A stretch of DNA of 10,237 nucleotides, from contig JAFOCY010000182.1 in NCBI GenBank assembly GCA_017380995.1, positions 1 to 10,237 on the forward strand, in the 5' to 3' direction. This document shows positions 5,474 to 10,237 of this stretch, one piece after another (within the stretch, counting starts at the first letter, position 1; each line of letters begins with the position of its first letter). Source of the DNA: Oscillibacter sp. (lineage in GTDB: Bacteria > Bacillota > Clostridia > Oscillospirales > Oscillospiraceae). The notes beneath the pieces were generated by a model that did no database searches, was not told the DNA's origin, and saw only the letters and a program-made list of their open reading frames with translations. The position numbers and the translations under genes were made by a program.

Positions 5474-6816
5474 CTCTTCTCCAAGAGGACAACTGACTCC
5501 ACGTGCCGGGTACCGGGGAACATGTCCACAGCCACCGCCCGTCTGGTCTCGTAGCCAAATTCTGCAAAGATCTTCAGGTCCCGGCCCAGGGTAGCAGGGT
5601 CACAGGAAACATACACCACTCGCTTGGGGCCCATGGCGGCAACGGAGGCGATGACCTCCGGCGCAAGGCCCTTTCTGGGGGGGTCTACCGTGATGACGTC
5701 GGGCCGCAGGCCCTCTTTTTCCAGCTTGGCCGCGATATCCGAGGCGTCACCGCAGAAGAACTCCACATTTTCAATCTGATTACGCTTCGCGTTCTCCCAG
5801 GCATCCTCAATGGCGGGAGGCACGATCTCCGCGCCGATGGCCTTCTTCGCCCGCCCCGCAAGGCACAGCGTAATGGTACCCGTTCCGCAGTAAAGGTCCA
5901 GCACCGTTTCCTCCCCGGTGAGGCCCGCAAACTCCAGCGCCTTGCCGTACAGGACCTCCGCCTGCGCCCGGTTCACCTGGTAGAAGGAGGGAACGGAGAG
6001 CTTGAAGGTAAGACCGCAGAGGGTATCCATCAGGAAGTCCTGGCCCCAGAGGGTGCGATACTTGTCCCCCAGGATCACGTTTCCGCGAAGGGTATTGCTA
6101 TTGAGCACCACGCCCACGGTCTTGGGCGCAGCCGCGGTGATATAGGCCGCCAGCTCCGGTTCCCGGGGCACCTGCTTGCCGTTGACCACCACGCAGCAAA
6201 GGCTCTCGCCCTTTTTGTTCACACGAACATAGATATGGCGGACCAAGCCCTTGTGGGTCCGCTCGTCATAAGGGGAGATCTTATAGCGCTTCATCCAGTC
6301 CCCCACCGCCTTGGCGGTACGGTCGGAAATCTCGGACTGGATGAGACAGCGGTCGATAGGCACAACCTTATGGGTCCTGGCCTGGAAAAATCCGATGGCG
6401 CCGTCGCTCCCCACGGGGTACTGGCTCTTGTTGCGATAGTGCATAGGGTCCTTTGCGCCCAGGATCTCTTCCACTTCGATGTCGATGCCGCCAATGCGGG
6501 TAATGGCATCCTGGACCCGCTGGCGCTTGGCCCAAAGCTCCTCCGTATAGCTCATATGCTGGAAGTCACAGCCGCCGCATTTTCCAAAGTAGGGACACTC
6601 GGGCTTGGCACGCTCCGCAGAAGCCTTGCGGACCTTCAGGATCTCTCCCGCCGCAGCAGTCTTCATCACTTTCGTGATCTTCAGGTCGATCTCTTCACCA
6701 CGGATGGCCTGGGGCACGAATACAACCGCCCCATCAATGCGCACGATGCCAAGGCCCTCGCTGGAATACCCCTCCACCGTGGCGGTATAAATATTGTTCT
6801 CTTTCAACTTTTCCAT
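5470..6816 (-). CDS. rlmD: 23S rRNA (uracil-C5)-methyltransferase, RlmD/RlmCD (RumA) family
   Basis: This 448-residue cytoplasmic enzyme makes 5-methyluridine in 23S rRNA using S-adenosylmethionine (U1939 for RlmD; the Gram-positive RlmCD type also modifies U747). Residues 1-65 form a TRAM RNA-binding domain. Four cysteines at 74, 80, 83 and 157 match the iron-sulfur cluster ligands of RumA. The methyltransferase fold carries the cofactor motif DLYCGTGTIT (307-316), VDPPRKG (377-383), the catalytic Cys405 in VSCDPATL, and Glu440 in RHVESVVLL as the likely general base. The length is normal and all key residues are present. AAAGGTG lies a few bases before the ATG at 6816. It sits 54 bases behind the beta-CASP RNase gene, a reasonable RNA-metabolism pairing, and its stop overlaps the start of the transporter gene. 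Confidence 0.95.
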   Translation of the reverse strand: MEKLKENNIYTATVEGYSSEGLGIVRIDGAVVFVPQAIRGEEIDLKITKVMKTAAAGEILKVRKASAERAKPECPYFGKCGGCDFQHMSYTEELWAKRQRVQDAITRIGGIDIEVEEILGAKDPMHYRNKSQYPVGSDGAIGFFQARTHKVVPIDRCLIQSEISDRTAKAVGDWMKRYKISPYDERTHKGLVRHIYVRVNKKGESLCCVVVNGKQVPREPELAAYITAAAPKTVGVVLNSNTLRGNVILGDKYRTLWGQDFLMDTLCGLTFKLSVPSFYQVNRAQAEVLYGKALEFAGLTGEETVLDLYCGTGTITLCLAGRAKKAIGAEIVPPAIEDAWENAKRNQIENVEFFCGDASDIAAKLEKEGLRPDVITVDPPRKGLAPEVIASVAAMGPKRVVYVSCDPATLGRDLKIFAEFGYETRRAVAVDMFPGTRHVESVVLLEKR

Positions 6817-6845
6817 GGGTCACCTTTTGTTTTTATGATTTGGAG

Positions 6846-6866
6846 CGGGCGGCCTTCGGCCGCCCG
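6846..6866 (-). other. GC-rich hairpin between the RNase gene and rlmD
   Basis: A 9-bp all-GC stem (6846-6854 with 6858-6866) with a 3-base loop lies just after the stop of the RNase gene. On the minus strand it is followed by CTCCAAATC rather than T residues, so it is a poor intrinsic terminator. It more likely slows transcription or protects the 3' end of the RNase message while letting transcription reach rlmD. Confidence 0.6.
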
Positions 6867-6870
6867 ATGC

Positions 6871-8469
6871 TTATGCTTCCCACTTGTCAAGCAGCTGACG
6901 CAGCTGGTCGGCATAGCGGGCAAGAGTCTTGTTGTCCTTCCCCTTGGACCGACGGATGAACTCCACCACCATCTGGCCAACGGCCACCAGCCGCTCGTAG
7001 GCGGCGGAAGACTTGGTAAAGGATGCCTTGACCTTCCGCTCCGGGAGGTATCCAACCTCCTCCACCTGATCGGCGATGAGGTCATAAACTTCTGTATATT
7101 GGGGTGCATGGGCTGTAAAGCCAAGCTGCGTTATAGACTTCGCGAAGTAGGGAGCCACTTCCCGGTCTCCGTGGACCACGAAAACATGCTGGGGCTTCTT
7201 CGCTTTGAAGGCGCCGATCCATTCCAGCAGATGATCCCGGTCGGCATGGGAGGAAAGGCCCTGGTAGTTTACGATCTTGGCGTTGACGGCGATCTCCTCA
7301 CCGAACATCTTCACGCTCTTGACGCCGTTCAAAAGAGCCCGGCCCAGGGTCCCCTCCCCCTGGAATCCCACGAACACCACCGTGCTCTCCGGGCGCCAGA
7401 GGTTATGCTTGAGGTGGTGGCGGATACGGCCTGCATCGCACATACCGGAGGCGGAGATGATGACCTTAGGGGTGGTATCGAAGTTCAGCTCCTTGGATTC
7501 CTGGCTGGTCTCCGTCATACGCAGGTTGGTGAAGTTAAACATATGGGTTCCATCCTGCACCAGCTCCAGAGCATCCTCATCCAGATATCCCCTCAGGTCC
7601 CCGGTGAAGATGGTGGTAGCCTTTTTGGCCAGGGGGGAGTCGATATATACCGGAAAATCCGGGTCAGACTTCACCAGTTTGGCATCCTTGATCTCCCGGA
7701 TGAAGTAAAGAAGCTCCTGGGTACGGCCCACCGCAAAGGAGGGGATCACCACATTGCCGCCTTTGGCGATGGTCTCGTCGATGATGGCGGCAAGGTCATC
7801 GGTGTAGCTCCAGACCTCCTTGTGGTTGCGGTCACCGTAGGTGGACTCCATGACCACATAGTCGGCGCTCTCCAGATGGACAGGGTCCCGGATGATGGGC
7901 TGGTTGATATTGCCCAGGTCTCCGGAAAAGACGATGGTCTTGGTCACATCCCCTTCCGTGGCCGTCACGGTGATGCAGGCAGAGCCCAGCAGGTGTCCGG
8001 CATCGGTAAAGACCGCCTTCACGCCTGGGACCACTTCCACCTCCCGGTCATATTCACAGGTGGTCATGAATTCCCGAACCCGCTCCGCGTCCGCAACGGT
8101 ATAGAGGGGCTCCACCTTCGGCGCGCCGGAACGCTCGGCTTTGCGGTTTTTCCACTCGGCGTCCGCCTCCTGGATGTGGGCGGAGTCCGCCAGCATAACA
8201 TCCAGCAGGTCAGCGGTCAGGCGCGTTGTGAGGATACGGCCTTGGAAGCCCTGCTTGATAAGCATGGGCACCCGGCCGGAATGATCGATATGGGCGTGGG
8301 TGATGAGCACCGCATCGATCGCGTTTGCGGCAAAGGGAAATTCGGCATTGGAAACCTCGTCCCGTCCCTGCTGCAATCCGCAGTCAATGAGCACACGTTT
8401 GCCGTTCACTTCCAGACAGTGGCAGCTGCCGGTCACACACTGGTCGGCACCGTAAAAGCTCAGCTTCAT
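6871..8469 (-). CDS. MBL-fold beta-CASP RNA-processing hydrolase (CPSF73/YSH1-like)
   Basis: This 532-residue cytoplasmic metallo-hydrolase has all the zinc-binding motifs: HAHIDHSG (58-65), GHLLGSA (158-164), SGDLG (182-186), then the beta-CASP region with VIPSFAVGRTQELL (241-254) and SGMCDAGR (341-348), GEGTLGR (371-377), SSHADR (406-411) and VVHGD (431-435). These match the bacterial and archaeal 'RNA exonuclease, beta-CASP' family related to CPSF73, which cuts or trims RNA; they differ from RNase J. The segment after about residue 450 is specific to the longer bacterial members, and the charged region at 476-530 may bind RNA. The start at 8469 is backed by AAGGAGGA eight bases upstream. 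It appears to be the first gene of the minus-strand run and is divergent from secA. The RNA target is not evident. Confidence 0.92.
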   Translation of the reverse strand: MKLSFYGADQCVTGSCHCLEVNGKRVLIDCGLQQGRDEVSNAEFPFAANAIDAVLITHAHIDHSGRVPMLIKQGFQGRILTTRLTADLLDVMLADSAHIQEADAEWKNRKAERSGAPKVEPLYTVADAERVREFMTTCEYDREVEVVPGVKAVFTDAGHLLGSACITVTATEGDVTKTIVFSGDLGNINQPIIRDPVHLESADYVVMESTYGDRNHKEVWSYTDDLAAIIDETIAKGGNVVIPSFAVGRTQELLYFIREIKDAKLVKSDPDFPVYIDSPLAKKATTIFTGDLRGYLDEDALELVQDGTHMFNFTNLRMTETSQESKELNFDTTPKVIISASGMCDAGRIRHHLKHNLWRPESTVVFVGFQGEGTLGRALLNGVKSVKMFGEEIAVNAKIVNYQGLSSHADRDHLLEWIGAFKAKKPQHVFVVHGDREVAPYFAKSITQLGFTAHAPQYTEVYDLIADQVEEVGYLPERKVKASFTKSSAAYERLVAVGQMVVEFIRRSKGKDNKTLARYADQLRQLLDKWEA

Positions 8470-8476
8470 AAGCAGT

Positions 8477-8484
8477 TCCTCCTT
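8477..8484 (-). promoter_or_regulatory. Ribosome binding site of the beta-CASP RNase gene
   Basis: AAGGAGGA on the minus strand, a near-perfect anti-16S match about eight bases before the ATG at 8469. Confidence 0.88.
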
Positions 8485-8516
8485 ATACGTATAATCAGGA
8501 CATTCTATTCAAATAA

Positions 8517-8545
8517 AGTATAGCATATCCGGGTGCAGGATACAA
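8517..8545 (-). promoter_or_regulatory. Extended -10 promoter of the RNase-rlmD-transporter run
   Basis: On the minus strand, -10 TATACT (8517-8522) is preceded by TGC, giving an extended -10. A weak -35, TTGTAT (8540-8545), lies 17 bp upstream. Transcription would start near 8510, with a leader of about 40 bases. The extended -10 probably makes up for the weak -35. Confidence 0.6.
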
Positions 8546-8592
8546 TCACCGGCAAAATGTTTGTAAACTTTTTTGCTTTTTCCTCTTTTCCT

Positions 8593-8621
8593 TTGCAATC
8601 GGGAAAGGAATGTGGTATGCT
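8593..8621 (+). promoter_or_regulatory. secA: Probable secA promoter (extended -10)
   Basis: On the plus strand, -35 TTGCAA (8593-8598), a 17-bp spacer and -10 TATGCT (8616-8621) with an upstream TGG. Each hexamer matches four of six consensus bases, and the TG motif strengthens it. Transcription would start near 8628, which leaves a leader of about 65 bases. It lies back to back with the RNase promoter, with about 47 bp between the two -35 elements. Confidence 0.5.
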
Positions 8622-8642
8622 AATTTTGTTTTAGTATGTACT

Positions 8643-8669
8643 ATCCCCGTTTTTCGCAAAAACAGGGAT
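8643..8669 (+). promoter_or_regulatory. Hairpin in the secA leader
   Basis: ATCCC-C-GTTTTT (8643-8654) pairs with AAAAAC-A-GGGAT (8658-8669) across a CGC loop, 11 pairs with one C/A mismatch. It ends five bases before the AAAGGA ribosome binding site and is not followed by a U-tract, so it is not a standard terminator. It could shape mRNA stability or ribosome access; that is inferred. Confidence 0.5.
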
Positions 8670-8673
8670 TTAG

Positions 8674-8679
8674 AAAGGA
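8674..8679 (+). promoter_or_regulatory. secA: Ribosome binding site of secA
   Basis: AAAGGA precedes the chosen ATG (8694) by 14 bases, longer than the usual 5-10. The last A of this site is also the first base of an in-frame ATG at 8679, so the true start is not fully settled. Confidence 0.6.
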
Positions 8680-8693
8680 TGTTTCACACAACT

Positions 8694-10237
8694 ATGGGTC
8701 TGATGAAGAAACTGTTTGGAGACTACAGCTCCCGGGAGCTGAAATCCATCTATCCCATCGTGGATAAAATCGACGCGCTGGCCGAAGAATACAAGGCTTT
8801 GACCGACGCCGAGCTCCAGCATAAGACCGTGGAGTTCAAGGAGCGCCTGGCTAACGGCGAAACGCTGGACGATATTCTGCCCGAAGCCTTTGCCACCGCC
8901 CGGGAAGCCTCTGACCGCGTGCTGGGCATGCGCCCCTACCGCGTGCAGCTGGTGGGCGGTATCGTGCTGCACCAGGGCCGCATCGCCGAGATGAAGACCG
9001 GTGAAGGCAAGACCCTGGTAGCCACCCTCCCCGCCTACCTCAACGCCCTCAGCGGCAAGGGTGTTCACGTGGTCACCGTCAACGATTACCTGGCCAAGCG
9101 AGACAGCGAGTGGATGGGTAAGGTCCACCGCTTCCTGGGATTGAAGGTGGGCCTCATCGTTCACGGTCTCACCTCCAAGGAGCGTCAGGCCGCCTATGCC
9201 GCCGACATCACCTACGGCACCAACAATGAGATGGGCTTTGACTACCTGCGCGACAATATGTGCATCTACTCCACCGAGCTTGTCCAGCGGGGCCACAACT
9301 TTGCCATCGTGGACGAGGTGGACTCCATCCTGATCGACGAGGCCCGTACTCCCCTGATCATTTCCGGCCAGGGTGAAAAGTCTACCCAGCTTTACGACAT
9401 GGCCGAGATGCTGGTCTCCCGCTTCCGCAAGAAGGTGGTCGTCCAGATGGATGATAAGGAAGAGGAAGACGTCAACATTGACGCGGACTATATCGTGGAC
9501 GAAAAGGCCAAGACCGCTACCCTCACCGCCCGCGGCATTGCCAAGGCGGAAGAGTTCTTCCACCTGGACAACCTCTCCGATCCCTCCAACTCCACCCTCT
9601 CTCACCACATCAACCAGGCCATCCGCGCCCACGGCACCATGAAGCGGGATATCGACTACGTGGTCAAGGACGGCGAAGTCATCATCGTGGACGAGTTCAC
9701 CGGCCGTCTCATGTTCGGCCGCCGCTACTCCAACGGCCTCCACCAGGCCATCGAAGCCAAGGAGCACGTGAGCGTCAACAGCGAGAACAAGACCCTGGCC
9801 ACCATCACCTTCCAGAACTACTTCCGCCTCTACTCCAAGCTCTCCGGTATGACCGGTACCGCCATGACCGAGCAGGAGGAGTTCGGCACCATCTATAACC
9901 TGGATATCGTGGAGATCCCCACCAACCGCCCCAACCAGCGCAACGACCACCACGATGTGGTCTACAAGACCGAGGCCGGCAAGTTCCGGGCTGTTGTGGA
10001 GCAGGTGAAGGAGTGCCACGCCAAGGGCCAGCCCGTGCTGGTGGGTACTGTTTCCATTGAGAAGAACGAGCTGCTCTCTAAGCTGTTGGTCCGGGAGGGC
10101 ATCAAGCATAACCTCCTCAACGCCAAGAACCACGAGAAGGAAGCCGAGATCGTGGCCCAGGCCGGCAAGCTGGGCGCCGTTACCGTTGCCACCAACATGG
10201 CAGGCCGTGGTACCGATATTATGCTGGGCGGCAACGC
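8694..10237 (+). CDS. secA: Preprotein translocase ATPase SecA, N-terminal part
   Basis: The first 514 codons are visible; the gene continues beyond the window. SecA is the ATP-driven motor that pushes unfolded secretory proteins through SecYEG at the membrane. Seen in order: N-terminal helix ([16 protein letters not shown]), Walker A in [14 protein letters not shown] (100-113), [12 protein letters not shown] (126-137), [17 protein letters not shown] (173-189), Walker B region [17 protein letters not shown] (206-222), the preprotein cross-linking domain (about 225-370), [14 protein letters not shown] (384-397) and [10 protein letters not shown] (500-509) of the second nucleotide-binding domain. 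Nothing is missing up to the window edge. Start choice: ATG at 8694 is 14 bases after AAAGGA (8674-8679), which is long. An in-frame ATG at 8679 overlaps that site, and one at 8703 is farther away; I keep 8694 with moderate certainty. It is transcribed away from the RNase gene. Confidence 0.97.
   Translation, partial: MGLMKKLFGDYSSRELKSIYPIVDKIDALAEEYKALTDAELQHKTVEFKERLANGETLDDILPEAFATAREASDRVLGMRPYRVQLVGGIVLHQGRIAEMKTGEGKTLVATLPAYLNALSGKGVHVVTVNDYLAKRDSEWMGKVHRFLGLKVGLIVHGLTSKERQAAYAADITYGTNNEMGFDYLRDNMCIYSTELVQRGHNFAIVDEVDSILIDEARTPLIISGQGEKSTQLYDMAEMLVSRFRKKVVVQMDDKEEEDVNIDADYIVDEKAKTATLTARGIAKAEEFFHLDNLSDPSNSTLSHHINQAIRAHGTMKRDIDYVVKDGEVIIVDEFTGRLMFGRRYSNGLHQAIEAKEHVSVNSENKTLATITFQNYFRLYSKLSGMTGTAMTEQEEFGTIYNLDIVEIPTNRPNQRNDHHDVVYKTEAGKFRAVVEQVKECHAKGQPVLVGTVSIEKNELLSKLLVREGIKHNLLNAKNHEKEAEIVAQAGKLGAVTVATNMAGRGTDIMLGGN

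Noticed and set aside
5503..8523. A 1006-codon open frame on the plus strand across rlmD and the RNase gene
   Set aside because: It spans two well-identified minus-strand genes with complete motifs, and its product is a His/Leu/Gly-rich antisense-type sequence. Long antisense frames are expected in GC-rich codon-biased genes.
8670..10133. A 487-codon minus-strand frame opposite secA
   Set aside because: secA on the plus strand is unmistakable (Walker A, DEVD, GMTGTA, AGRGTD). The opposite frame has a Val/Gly/His/Leu-rich product typical of a shadow, and secA lacks only a stop codon because it leaves the window.

Overview
The window looks like chromosomal DNA of an anaerobic, fairly GC-rich member of the Clostridia. 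An Oscillospiraceae-type gut bacterium (Oscillibacter/Flavonifractor/Lawsonibacter-like) is my best guess. It rests on the gene families, strong AGGAGG-type ribosome binding sites, sigma-A style promoters, GC-rich third codon positions and an S-layer-homology surface protein, not on a database match. There is no sign of a phage, transposon, CRISPR array, tRNA or rRNA.

Layout. (1) Bases 1-169, plus strand: the end of ruvX/yqgF, closed by a strong intrinsic terminator. (2) Bases 274-3387, minus strand: a 1037-residue secreted protein made of a signal peptide, an S-layer-homology region and three consecutive class-I amidotransferase-like (peptidase C26, PuuD/gamma-glutamyl hydrolase type) domains. 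It has its own promoter and its own 3' hairpin. (3) Bases 8469 down to 3675, minus strand: a likely four-gene run of a beta-CASP metallo-beta-lactamase RNase, the 23S rRNA m5U methyltransferase rlmD, a GltS-like membrane transporter whose ATG overlaps the rlmD stop, and a type I phosphoribosyltransferase that also has an internal promoter. A 14-bp stem terminator closes the run. (4) Bases 8694-10237, plus strand: the first 514 codons of secA, divergent from the RNase gene across a 224-bp region with a promoter in each direction. secA runs off the window, so it has no stop codon here.

Most genes are housekeeping: RNA processing, rRNA modification, purine/pyrimidine salvage-type chemistry and protein export. 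The unusual item is the SLH plus triple C26 protein. All three domains keep the Cys and His/Glu catalytic residues, and domains 2 and 3 are about 92% identical, so one arose by recent duplication or the pair has been homogenised. It would be exported, presumably through SecA, and held at the cell wall. It is plausibly a surface enzyme cutting gamma-glutamyl or related amide bonds; the substrate is unknown.

Regulatory DNA also stands out: two direct repeats 21 bp apart just upstream of the C26 promoter, an 8-bp inverted repeat flanking the -10 of the phosphoribosyltransferase promoter, and a hairpin in the secA leader just before its ribosome binding site.
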